DNA of 5,385 nt, from contig CANKCX010000067.1 in assembly GCA_947480375.1 (NCBI GenBank), positions 1 through 5,385 on the forward strand, given 5' to 3'. The DNA comes from Actinomycetota bacterium (GTDB lineage: Bacteria; Actinomycetota; Actinomycetes; Nanopelagicales; Nanopelagicaceae). Each line of letters begins with the position of its first letter. Position 1 is the first letter of the stretch. The notes below the pieces were generated by a model. That model was not told where the DNA came from. It saw only the letters and a list, made by a program, of their open reading frames with translations, and made no database searches. The position numbers and the translations under genes were made by a program. Shown here one piece after another: positions 1 through 5,385 of this stretch.

Positions 1-329
1 CCATTGATCCAGAGATATATATTTCCATCATCTTCTTCACTAATTGCGAATTTATCTGAGTAATTCTCGCCGTGACCAAATTGCAAAATTCGTGGATATC
101 TATACTGAAGCGAAGTTGTCCTTTGCCACCATGAGATGGTGAAGTTGTTATCGCCCATGTTTAGGATAGAACTATTTCCGGTTTGTAAGAACTTGGAGTC
201 ATTTCCCGTAAAGCTAACTGCTCCACCCGTTGTAACATCGAAAGCATTTATCAGCGAGAAAGCTTTAGGGACGACTACGAAAAAGAGCGCAAAGAAGACT
301 CCTAAATAAATGGTCTTTCGTTTCCCCAC
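1..329 (-). CDS. Secreted LamG / concanavalin A-like domain protein, N-terminal part (cut by window edge)
   Basis: A minus-strand frame stays open for 109 codons from a GTG at 329 to the left edge. It begins MGKRKTIYLGVFFALFFVVV, a Lys/Arg-rich n-region followed by a strongly hydrophobic stretch, and then PKAFSLINA, where cleavage after Ala29 is plausible. This reads as a Sec signal peptide. Residues about 36-109 resemble the first half of a LamG/Laminin_G_3 (concanavalin A-like) domain: AVSFTGNDSKFLQTG, then MGDNNFTISWWQR, then ILQFGHG and NIYLWING. Such jelly-roll domains usually bind carbohydrate or act in surface adhesion; the ligand here cannot be told. GTG is the only reasonable start, because an in-frame TGA lies two codons upstream and no ATG appears before codon 59. 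There is no good Shine-Dalgarno sequence, but TACCCT lies 7 bases upstream, which fits a leaderless mRNA. The gene diverges from the response regulator. The rest of the protein is outside the window. Confidence 0.8.
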   Translation of the reverse strand, partial: MGKRKTIYLGVFFALFFVVVPKAFSLINAFDVTTGGAVSFTGNDSKFLQTGNSSILNMGDNNFTISWWQRTTSLQYRYPRILQFGHGENYSDKFAISEEDDGNIYLWIN

Positions 330-336
330 GCATCAG

Positions 337-342
337 AGGGTA
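337..342 (-). promoter_or_regulatory. Possible -10 box (TACCCT) for the LamG gene
   Basis: On the minus strand TACCCT fits the loose actinobacterial -10 pattern TANNNT and ends 7 bases before the GTG start at 329. That would put transcription start at or next to the start codon, giving a leaderless mRNA. The match to TATAAT is only 3 of 6 and no clear -35 box is visible, so this is a weak call that rests mainly on position. Confidence 0.3.
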
Positions 343-386
343 ATTTCCTATATTCATCAAAGCGATAAAGAAGTAGTGTTTTCCCT

Positions 387-408
387 ACCTTGCCAGCATG
401 GTCAAGGT
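387..408. repeat. Imperfect inverted repeat ahead of the response regulator gene
   Basis: ACCTTGCCA (387-395) pairs with TGG-T-CAAGGT (399-408), giving nine base pairs with one bulged T (402) and a three-base GCA centre. It lies 24 bases before the ATG at 432 and just upstream of the GGAG motif at 417-420. It could be an operator for the divergent genes (for instance an autoregulatory site) or a small leader hairpin. A three-base loop is tight for RNA, and it could also be chance. Confidence 0.4.
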
Positions 409-416
409 TTCAATAT

Positions 417-420
417 GGAG
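417..420 (+). promoter_or_regulatory. Ribosome binding site (GGAG) supporting the ATG start at 432
   Basis: GGAG lies 11 bases before the ATG at 432, a little far but usable. It helps choose this ATG over the in-frame TTG at 390, which has no such motif. The bases GATACT (420-425), ending 6 bases before the ATG, could instead be a poor -10 box for a leaderless transcript; the sequence does not decide between the two. Confidence 0.45.
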
Positions 421-431
421 ATACTTGCCCA

Positions 432-1073
432 ATGGATCTAGCTAGTGTTTTGCTAGTCGATGACGACTTATTTACGCGAACCGCACTTTCGGCGGCGCTC
501 TCTGCCCGCGGTATCAACGTTCTCGCCGCAACTGAAAATGCAGGTGACGCGCTAGAAAACTTAAAATCTCTAAATCCCGAAGTTGCTATCGTCGATTTAG
601 ACCTCGGTCCTGGCCCTAGCGGAATTGATATTTGCCATGCTCTGCGCAGTGAAAAACCAAATCTCGGACTAATTCTTTTAACTAGTTACACCGATCCCCG
701 AATTCATGATCCCTCTAATTCACATCTTCCAAAAGGATGCCGTTTCATATCAAAGAGCGAACTTGCAGATTTCAAAGTATTAATCGAGGAAATATTAATC
801 GCTCGCAATAAACCATTCGCCACGGCCAAGCCACGCAATGCAACCGAAAATAAACTCACTGATATACAGCTAGAAGTTCTCATCGCAGTCGCTAAAGGTT
901 TATCGACCGCCGAAATTGCCACACAACGTGGAGTATCTACTAAAGCAATCGAAGGCATCATCGCAAAGACCCACTCCGCGCTTGGGATTAATAAATCCAA
1001 ATCAATAAATCTTCGTGTCCAATTAGCACGTACTTATTTTCAGTTAACGGGAAAGATGCCGCCCAATGCTTAG
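432..1073 (+). CDS. Two-component response regulator, REC + LuxR-type HTH (NarL/FixJ family)
   Basis: A 213-residue DNA-binding response regulator, the usual size for the NarL/LuxR class. The receiver domain (about 5-123) begins SVLLVDDD, giving the acidic pocket Asp10/Asp11. The likely phosphate acceptor is Asp55 in IVDLDLGPGPSG, followed by the switch residue Thr84 in LILLTSY and the conserved Lys108 in FISKSEL. After a linker, a LuxR/GerE helix-turn-helix (about 140-205) reads LTDIQLEVLIAVAKGLSTAE, then IATQRGVSTKAIEGIIAKTH, with the recognition helix around residues 169-181. The ATG at 432 is preferred because it begins directly at the first receiver strand and has GGAG upstream; a TTG at 390 would add 14 residues unlike the family. 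The stop overlaps the following membrane kinase-like gene by 8 bases, so the two are probably co-transcribed and partners. By family knowledge it would be phosphorylated by that kinase and then bind promoters; its target is unknown, though the divergent LamG gene is the nearest candidate. Confidence 0.9.
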   Translation: MDLASVLLVDDDLFTRTALSAALSARGINVLAATENAGDALENLKSLNPEVAIVDLDLGPGPSGIDICHALRSEKPNLGLILLTSYTDPRIHDPSNSHLPKGCRFISKSELADFKVLIEEILIARNKPFATAKPRNATENKLTDIQLEVLIAVAKGLSTAEIATQRGVSTKAIEGIIAKTHSALGINKSKSINLRVQLARTYFQLTGKMPPNA

Positions 1074-2718
1074 ATTTAACCTTCAAACCTTTAAGGAGAA
1101 TATCTCTCTGTCGAATGCAGGCTTCCTTCTTTATTCTCCAATATCAATCCTTGCCTTTCCTGTAACAGTTCTCGTAGTCAATCCAGGCGCTTCGCTTTTA
1201 GTACTAACCGCATCTGGCCTTGCTCTTACAGCTGCAATCTTTATTTTCTATCTACCTTTCGTCTCGATTGATAAATACATCTCCGCTAAAAAACCTGTGC
1301 TCAAGTTCACAAATTTTCTTACCGCGGCAATTGCAATCGGAGCAATCCGTGGTTACCTCTTTTATCTAATGGTTGAAGCCCTTGGTTTAGAAGCTCCCGG
1401 CGATATTGTTAATCGCATTCTTGCATCAACCGCTACCTCGTTATTTTGGCTAAGCGCTGCAAATATCTTGATCAGCTTATCTCGCACATTCCGTGCGCGT
1501 TATCAACAATCGTTAAACAGATTCATCAAACGCAATCTCGCGGTAATTCCTTCTCTAATGCCATCGGATAAGAGCACTACCGAACTAATAAGTCTGCAAC
1601 AAGATCTCTCCCAATCACTCGCAGCTCGTCTAGAAGATGGCGATGCCGAGAATCTTCGCGAAGTAGCCGAGCTTCTTAAGTCCAAAATAAATCTTCAACT
1701 TCGTCCGCTAAGTCGCCGCATATGGCTACGAAGTCTAAAAGAATATCCAGTAATTCGCTTTCGCCAAATGATAAAAGACTGCATTCAATTACTTGATTTC
1801 TCCAAGTCACTTTTCTTCTCTTCCATGCTTTTCTTGGCCCTACTTGATAACGTCTTCATTAGAACTTTTACAGAATCATTGATTCGCACCACAACTTTTT
1901 TTGCCATTTTGCTTTCAATTTACGCACTCTCCAAATCTCCCATATTCGCTAACACTTATATCTACTTAATAACTATTGGCATCGCACCAGTTGTTGGGAG
2001 CGAGTATGCATCGCACCTACTTGGTTATAGTGGTTCTTGGGCAGCAACGCTGCTTATTTCACTCGTCGCGCCTGCTCTAATGATCATTCTCTCCCTTTTC
2101 AACTTAACCTTGCGTGATCACGGATTAATTATTGAGCTCCTCGAAAACTACGATATTCAAAAACACACTAGCTCCTCTAAATCATTCGATCCAGGTGAAC
2201 GTCACCTAGCCTCTTACATTCATAACTCACTCCAATCAGAACTTCTTGCAATCGCCGGACAATTAGAAGAAGCCGCAATTTCGAATAATCGCGAAAAATC
2301 CTCCGAGATACTGCAACGTGTTTCTTCCCTTATCAATCGTTCCTTTATTGATGATTTTCAAAAATTTGCCGAGTCTCCACTTGAGCGCCTCGAGACAATC
2401 CGTAAATCCTGGAGCGGCATTCTTGATATCAATTTATATATACCTGAAACACTTCTAAATTCTTCCGAGCGCAATGCAGTACTTGTACAAACTATTGAAG
2501 AGTTTACGGCTAATAGTTATCGCCATGGTAAGGCTACCCAAGTCACCGCGACTGCAACCGCTAATGTTGTCGGTTTGCACCTAAGTCTGCATAGCAATGG
2601 CTCTGGCAAGATATCCACCAAACGTGGCCTTGGTTCAGAATGGCTAGATCAAATCGCGCTTGCTCCCTGGAAAATAAAGAGCTCCCGAAGTGGAACAAAA
2701 CTTGAAATTATTATTTAA
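1066..2718 (+). CDS. Membrane histidine kinase-like sensor with C-terminal HATPase domain
   Basis: A 550-residue membrane protein. Hydrophobic stretches suggest four helices near residues 20-39, 42-66, 82-103 and 118-138, then a charged soluble segment (about 140-245), then four more helices near 247-264, 274-290, 297-320 and 324-347. The C-terminal part resembles HisKA_3-type kinases: an H-box at GERHLASYIHNSLQSELLAI with likely phospho-acceptor His386, an N-box EEFTANSYRHG with Glu479 and Asn483, a G1-like LHSNGSG (508-514), a G2-like KRGLGSEW (519-525) and a final GTKLEI. Odd points: Asn387 replaces the acidic residue that normally follows the His, Ser391 sits where the Gln of DxxxQ would be, and Ser510 replaces the adenine-binding Asp of DxGxG. 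The fold is recognisable but activity may be altered. The ATG at 1066 overlaps the response regulator stop (1071-1073), with GGGAAAG (1049-1055) ten bases upstream. The expected role is phospho-control of the upstream regulator; the signal is unknown, and there is no recognisable PAS, HAMP or large extracellular domain. Confidence 0.82.
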   Translation: MLRFNLQTFKENISLSNAGFLLYSPISILAFPVTVLVVNPGASLLVLTASGLALTAAIFIFYLPFVSIDKYISAKKPVLKFTNFLTAAIAIGAIRGYLFYLMVEALGLEAPGDIVNRILASTATSLFWLSAANILISLSRTFRARYQQSLNRFIKRNLAVIPSLMPSDKSTTELISLQQDLSQSLAARLEDGDAENLREVAELLKSKINLQLRPLSRRIWLRSLKEYPVIRFRQMIKDCIQLLDFSKSLFFSSMLFLALLDNVFIRTFTESLIRTTTFFAILLSIYALSKSPIFANTYIYLITIGIAPVVGSEYASHLLGYSGSWAATLLISLVAPALMIILSLFNLTLRDHGLIIELLENYDIQKHTSSSKSFDPGERHLASYIHNSLQSELLAIAGQLEEAAISNNREKSSEILQRVSSLINRSFIDDFQKFAESPLERLETIRKSWSGILDINLYIPETLLNSSERNAVLVQTIEEFTANSYRHGKATQVTATATANVVGLHLSLHSNGSGKISTKRGLGSEWLDQIALAPWKIKSSRSGTKLEIII

Positions 2719-2725
2719 AATCCCT

Positions 2726-2758
2726 GGCTTAAGTTCTTAGATTCCCTCGGCTTAGGTT
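2726..2758. repeat. Short direct repeat in the convergent intergenic gap
   Basis: GGCTTAAGTT (2726-2735) and GGCTTAGGTT (2749-2758) match at nine of ten bases, and each is preceded by CCCT (2722-2725 and 2744-2747, the second with one extra C). They fill most of the 51-base gap between the kinase-like gene and gabT. No terminator with a T-run is visible on either strand here. The repeat is short and could be chance. Confidence 0.3.
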
Positions 2759-2769
2759 TCGACTCTTAA

Positions 2770-4116
2770 TCAGAGCGAAGCGAAAGCTTCGTCAATAATT
2801 CCAAGCGCCTGATTTAGAAGGTGCTCTGGCATAACTAATGGTGGCAACAAGCGAATCACATTTGAATAAGTTCCGGCGCTAAGAATTAAGACGCCTTTTT
2901 GCTGACAATATTTAATTACTGCGCTCATAGCCTCGCTATTAGGTTCAATAGTTCCGGGCTTAACTAATTCAATTGCCTGCATGGCCCCGGCACCACGAAT
3001 CTCACCAATTATTGGATATTTCTTGGCCATCACTTGAAGTGCATCAACCATTATTTTGCCGATTACATTTGCACGTTCTACTAATTTATCTTCTTCGATT
3101 GTTGCAATCGCGCCAAGAGCAGCTGCACAAGCAACTGGATTGCCACCAAAAGTTCCACCAAGACCACTGGCATGAACAGAGTCAAGCATTTCTGCGCGAC
3201 CGGTAACACCTGCGAGTGGGAACCCGCCAGCAATACCTTTTGCGGTAGTGATTAAATCTGCATCAACGTTCTCGTGTTCAACGGCAAACATTTTGCCAGT
3301 GCGACCAAAACCAGTTTGAACTTCATCTGCGACAAAGACAATTCCATTTTCTTTAGCAAATTTAGCTAGCCCAGGTAAGAAGCCCTTTGGCGGAACTATA
3401 AATCCACCTTCACCTTGAATTGGTTCAATAACTATGGCGGCGACATTCTTGGCGCCAATCTCTTTCTCAATTTTATGTGTGACTACGTCAAGAGTTTCAG
3501 TTGCACATGTTGCTGCATCGCCATTAAATCTAAATGGATAGGCCATTGGCATGCGATAAATTTCGCTCGCAAAAGGACCAAAGCCCTCTTTGTATGGCAT
3601 ATTTTTTGCAGTCATCGCCATAGTTAGATTTGTACGGCCGTGATAGCCATGTTCGAAAACAACAACAGCTTGACGCTTGGTATATGCGCGAGCAATCTTG
3701 ATTGCATTCTCTACTGCTTCGGCGCCCGAATTTAGTAGCACCGACTTCTTCTTATGAGTTCCAGGAGTTAAACGATTAAGCGCTTCACAAACTTCGATAT
3801 AGCCAAGGTATGGCGCAATCATGAAACAGGTGTGAGTAAAGGCCTTAACCTGATTAATAACATTTTCAACTACGCGATCCGCGCTATTTCCAACATTCAC
3901 AACTGCAATACCGGCGCCCATATCTATAATTGAATTTCCATCAACATCGACGATTACACCGCCACCGGCTTTCTCAACTACCACAGGGATTGCCATACCT
4001 AGAGATGCCGATACCGCTTCGCTTCGTCGCTTGATAATTTCCTGGGACTTTGGACCTGGGATTGCGGTTACGAGGCGAAGTTCTTGCGGGATATTTGGAC
4101 CGGTTGTCATGGACAT
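2770..4116 (-). CDS. gabT: 4-aminobutyrate (GABA) aminotransferase, class III PLP enzyme
   Basis: A 448-residue class III aminotransferase, full length for actinobacterial GabT. It likely transfers the amino group of 4-aminobutyrate to 2-oxoglutarate, giving succinate semialdehyde and glutamate in the cytosol (EC 2.6.1.19); 5-aminovalerate or related omega-amino acids are possible substrates. Visible family motifs are LLNSGAEAVENAIK (127-140), which lines the cofactor phosphate pocket, GYHGRT (157-162) with Tyr158 and His159 near the PLP ring, EPIQGEGG (231-238), FVADEVQTGFGRTG (261-274) with Asp264 holding the PLP nitrogen, TAKGIAGGFP (291-300) with the Schiff-base Lys293, and GGTFGGNPVAC (320-330) with Thr322. 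RLLPPL (422-427) near the C-terminus is also typical. Two ATGs lie close together, at 4116 and at 4110 (Met3). TAGACT ends 7 bases before Met3 but only 1 base before the first ATG, so a leaderless start at 4110 is plausible. No gabD partner is in the window. The gene diverges from dxr and converges on the kinase-like gene. Confidence 0.93.
   Translation of the reverse strand: MSMTTGPNIPQELRLVTAIPGPKSQEIIKRRSEAVSASLGMAIPVVVEKAGGGVIVDVDGNSIIDMGAGIAVVNVGNSADRVVENVINQVKAFTHTCFMIAPYLGYIEVCEALNRLTPGTHKKKSVLLNSGAEAVENAIKIARAYTKRQAVVVFEHGYHGRTNLTMAMTAKNMPYKEGFGPFASEIYRMPMAYPFRFNGDAATCATETLDVVTHKIEKEIGAKNVAAIVIEPIQGEGGFIVPPKGFLPGLAKFAKENGIVFVADEVQTGFGRTGKMFAVEHENVDADLITTAKGIAGGFPLAGVTGRAEMLDSVHASGLGGTFGGNPVACAAALGAIATIEEDKLVERANVIGKIMVDALQVMAKKYPIIGEIRGAGAMQAIELVKPGTIEPNSEAMSAVIKYCQQKGVLILSAGTYSNVIRLLPPLVMPEHLLNQALGIIDEAFASL
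2775..2792. repeat. Perfect hairpin at the 3' end of gabT, possible transcript-end structure
   Basis: CGAAGC (2776-2781), GAAA (2782-2785) and GCTTCG (2786-2791) form a six-pair stem, with a possible closing G-T pair at 2775/2792. Read on the plus strand the loop is a GNRA-type tetraloop, which is unusually stable in RNA and could end or protect the transcript of the kinase-like gene. On the minus strand the same bases encode the final DEAFAS of GabT. No T-run follows on either strand, so it is not a textbook intrinsic terminator; repeated Glu/Ala/Ser codons may explain it. Confidence 0.4.
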
Positions 4117-4117
4117 A

Positions 4118-4123
4118 AGTCTA
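4118..4123 (-). promoter_or_regulatory. Candidate -10 box (TAGACT) for gabT
   Basis: On the minus strand TAGACT matches TATAAT at four of six bases and fits TANNNT. It ends 7 bases before the ATG of Met3 (4110), so transcription would begin at that codon and favour Met3 as the real start of gabT. No TTGACA-like -35 box is seen; the expected -35 area overlaps the palindrome at 4128-4144. Confidence 0.5.
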
Positions 4124-4127
4124 TCTG

Positions 4128-4144
4128 AGGTAAAAGTTTTACCT
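4128..4144. promoter_or_regulatory. Perfect 17-bp palindrome between gabT and dxr, candidate shared operator
   Basis: AGGTAAAA (4128-4135), a central G (4136) and TTTTACCT (4137-4144) form an inverted repeat with eight of eight matching pairs. It lies in the 49-base gap between two divergent genes. Counted from the predicted leaderless starts it covers about -38 to -22 for dxr and -34 to -18 for gabT, the -35/spacer area of both. That position suits a dimeric repressor or activator acting on one or both promoters. The binding protein cannot be named from sequence alone. It is not a terminator, since it sits upstream of both genes. Confidence 0.6.
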
Positions 4145-4153
4145 GTTTTTACT

Positions 4154-4159
4154 TAGAAT
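4154..4159 (+). promoter_or_regulatory. dxr: Candidate -10 box (TAGAAT) for dxr, leaderless
   Basis: TAGAAT matches TATAAT at five of six bases and ends 6 bases before the dxr ATG at 4166, so the predicted transcript begins at the start codon. The GGGGGA just before the ATG is too close to act as a Shine-Dalgarno site. No clear -35 box is seen; that position falls within the palindrome at 4128-4144. Confidence 0.6.
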
Positions 4160-4165
4160 GGGGGA

Positions 4166-5314
4166 ATGTCTATCCCGACCGATTTAGTAATCCTTGGTTC
4201 AACGGGATCTATCGGGGTTCAGGCGCTAGAAATTGTTGAAGCCAACCCAGACAAGTTCCGGGTCGTTGGCTTGGCTGCAGGTTCCAAGAACATTGAACTT
4301 CTTGCCGAGCAAGCTAAGAAATTTTCGGTTCCAGTTGTCGGCACTACCGGCGATAGAGATAAATTAATTTCGCGCCTTGGCAATACACAAGTTATTGATG
4401 GACCAACTGCTGCTTCACAGATTGCCGCGATTGCTTGCGATGTTGTTCTAAATGGAATTACCGGATCTATCGGACTTGCTCCAACACTTGCAGCGCTGGC
4501 AGTTGGAAATAAAGTTGCGCTCGCAAATAAAGAATCACTTGTTGCAGGTGGCGATTTAGTAATGGCATATGGTCGCGATCGAATTATTCCGGTTGATTCT
4601 GAACATTCAGCTTTGTATCAATGTTTCTTAAGCGGTAAAGCTTCTGAAGTTAAGCAGGTCATTTTGACTGCTAGTGGCGGACCTTTTCGAGATCGCGCAG
4701 ATTTAAGTGACATTACAGTTGCTGATGCACTGAATCATCCAACTTGGGCCATGGGTCCGGTAGTAACAATAAATTCGGCAACTTTAATGAATAAAGGTTT
4801 AGAAATAATTGAAGCACATTATTTATTTGATCTTCCGTACTCGAAGATAAGCGCGGTTATCCATCCTCAATCGGTTGTACATTCGATGGTTGAGTTTGTT
4901 GATGGTTCGACGATGGCTCAGGCAAGTCCGCCAAATATGAAGGGGCCAATTGCTTACGCAATTTCAGGCACATCTAGAATTCCAAAAGCTACTGCGCCAA
5001 TTGATTGGAGCAAGAAACATGCTTGGGATTTTGCACCAATAGATAGCGCAAGATTTCCAGCCGTTGATCTCGCTCGAAGATGTGGCGAACTTGGCGGGGG
5101 CTTGCCAGCAATGTTCAATGCTTCCAATGAAGTCGCAGTAGATGCATTCTTAAATGGTTTGATCTCTTTTGCGCAGATAGTGGATATCGTTGATGCAAGC
5201 GTGCAGAAGTTAGGCGGAAATTCGCCAGTAACAATTAGATCTATCGATGATGTCAGTGCTATCGAGAAGGATTCACGAATCATCGCAACTCAATTAGTTC
5301 AGGAGCGCAAGTGA
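4166..5314 (+). CDS. dxr: 1-deoxy-D-xylulose 5-phosphate reductoisomerase
   Basis: This cytosolic enzyme converts 1-deoxy-D-xylulose 5-phosphate to 2-C-methyl-D-erythritol 4-phosphate using NADPH and a divalent metal, the second step of the MEP isoprenoid pathway (EC 1.1.1.267, also called IspC). At 382 residues it is normal length. The N-terminal NADPH-binding motif is LGSTGSIG (10-17). ALANKESLV (118-126) is also cofactor-binding. DSEHSAL (144-150) supplies metal ligands Asp144 and Glu146, and Glu213 in MNKGLEIIEAH is the third. LTASGGPFRD (167-176) and HPTWAMG (191-197) line the substrate site, with His191 and the flexible-loop Trp194. HPQSVVHSMVEF (233-244) and the C-terminal helical part, with NASNEVAVDAFL (318-329), complete the family signature. 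No key residue is missing. The ATG at 4166 begins right at the Rossmann strand. The gene overlaps the following membrane protease start by 4 bases, and the two are probably one operon. Confidence 0.97.
   Translation: MSIPTDLVILGSTGSIGVQALEIVEANPDKFRVVGLAAGSKNIELLAEQAKKFSVPVVGTTGDRDKLISRLGNTQVIDGPTAASQIAAIACDVVLNGITGSIGLAPTLAALAVGNKVALANKESLVAGGDLVMAYGRDRIIPVDSEHSALYQCFLSGKASEVKQVILTASGGPFRDRADLSDITVADALNHPTWAMGPVVTINSATLMNKGLEIIEAHYLFDLPYSKISAVIHPQSVVHSMVEFVDGSTMAQASPPNMKGPIAYAISGTSRIPKATAPIDWSKKHAWDFAPIDSARFPAVDLARRCGELGGGLPAMFNASNEVAVDAFLNGLISFAQIVDIVDASVQKLGGNSPVTIRSIDDVSAIEKDSRIIATQLVQERK
5301..5305 (+). promoter_or_regulatory. Shine-Dalgarno site (AGGAG) for the downstream protease gene
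   Basis: AGGAG lies inside the last codons of dxr and 5 bases before the GTG at 5311. It supports that GTG as the start and suggests translation coupled to dxr. It contrasts with dxr itself, which lacks a usable site. Confidence 0.7.
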
Positions 5315-5385
5315 ATTTCTCAAGTTTAAGTATTCTCGGGGTTTTGGCCTTCGTCGTAGCACTTCTATTTTCAGTCATGGTCCAC
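5311..5385 (+). CDS. Probable M50 (site-2) membrane metalloprotease, N-terminal 25 residues only
   Basis: A frame opens with GTG at 5311, overlapping the dxr stop by 4 bases (GTGA), and runs to the right edge. The 25 visible residues are a short polar start, MNFSSLS, a hydrophobic helix, ILGVLAFVVALLFSVMV, and then His25. In RseP/Rip1-type intramembrane proteases the first helix ends in V-H-E-x-G-H, so His25 is expected to be the first zinc ligand of HExxH. In actinobacteria dxr is commonly followed by this protease gene and then ispG, which supports the call. The family cleaves anti-sigma factors or other membrane proteins within the membrane. The decisive bases lie outside the window, so the assignment rests on the helix, the His and the gene order. 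Confidence 0.72.
   Translation, partial: MNFSSLSILGVLAFVVALLFSVMVH

Noticed and set aside
390..431. TTG at 390 as start of the response regulator, adding 14 residues (MPAWSRFQYGDTCP).
   Set aside because: The added residues are not receiver-like, the TTG lies within the inverted repeat and has no ribosome site, while the ATG at 432 begins exactly at the first receiver strand and has GGAG upstream.
704..1000. Minus-strand open frame of 98 codons inside the response regulator gene.
   Set aside because: It lies wholly opposite a well-supported regulator and its translation shows no recognisable motif; it is a shadow frame.
1503..1685. Minus-strand open frame of 60 codons inside the kinase-like gene.
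   Set aside because: Ser/Arg-rich translation typical of an antisense shadow, with no independent support.
2973..3627. Plus-strand open frames (2973-3206 and 3415-3627) opposite gabT.
   Set aside because: gabT is strongly supported by catalytic motifs through this whole stretch; the opposite frames are low-complexity, rich in His, Gln, Cys and Trp, and look like shadows.
4128..4144. The palindrome as an intrinsic terminator.
   Set aside because: It lies upstream of both divergent genes, has a one-base centre that cannot form a normal RNA loop, and its stem is largely A-T.
4160..4165. GGGGGA as a Shine-Dalgarno site for dxr.
   Set aside because: It directly abuts the ATG, leaving no spacing for ribosome binding; the TAGAAT box just upstream favours a leaderless start.
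4954..5283. Minus-strand open frame of 109 codons opposite the end of dxr.
   Set aside because: It overlaps conserved dxr sequence throughout and has no motif or promoter of its own.
4166..5314. Possible defect in dxr.
   Set aside because: NADPH motif, metal ligands (Asp144, Glu146, Glu213), His191 and Trp194 are all present and the length is normal, so the gene looks intact and ordinary.

Overview
The window looks like a chromosomal segment from a small-genome, moderately AT-rich actinobacterium, most plausibly the freshwater acI lineage (Candidatus Nanopelagicales, e.g. Planktophila/Nanopelagicus types). The reasons are actinobacterial-type proteins, a dxr gene followed directly by a site-2-protease gene, very tight gene packing with 4-8 bp overlaps, and several start codons placed 6-7 bases after a TANNNT-like -10 box, as expected for leaderless mRNAs. 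The lineage is inferred from general knowledge and was not searched.

Region by region: (1) positions 1-329, minus strand, hold the 5' end of a secreted LamG/concanavalin-A-like protein with a GTG start and a signal peptide, running off the left edge. (2) About 100 bases of divergent intergenic DNA follow, with an imperfect inverted repeat. (3) Positions 432-2718, plus strand, hold an overlapping two-gene unit: a NarL/LuxR-type response regulator and an eight-helix membrane histidine-kinase-like protein. (4) The kinase gene is convergent, across 51 bases, with a minus-strand class III aminotransferase (GabT type) at 2770-4116. (5) GabT is divergent, across only 49 bases, from dxr (4166-5314), the second enzyme of the MEP isoprenoid pathway. 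(6) dxr overlaps by 4 bases the start of a putative membrane M50 metalloprotease cut by the right edge.

How the genes may work together: the regulator and kinase form a signalling pair that may control the divergent secreted LamG gene or an unlinked target. gabT and dxr belong to unrelated pathways (GABA/omega-amino acid catabolism and isoprenoid synthesis), yet their promoters face each other around one perfect 17-bp palindrome, a strong candidate for an operator. dxr and the protease gene form an operon layout common in actinobacteria.

The points most worth a second look are the kinase, which has unusual residues at three normally conserved catalytic positions and a split 4+4 membrane layout, the shared palindrome between gabT and dxr, and the LamG gene diverging from the signalling pair. 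I found no mobile element, CRISPR array, tRNA or rRNA.
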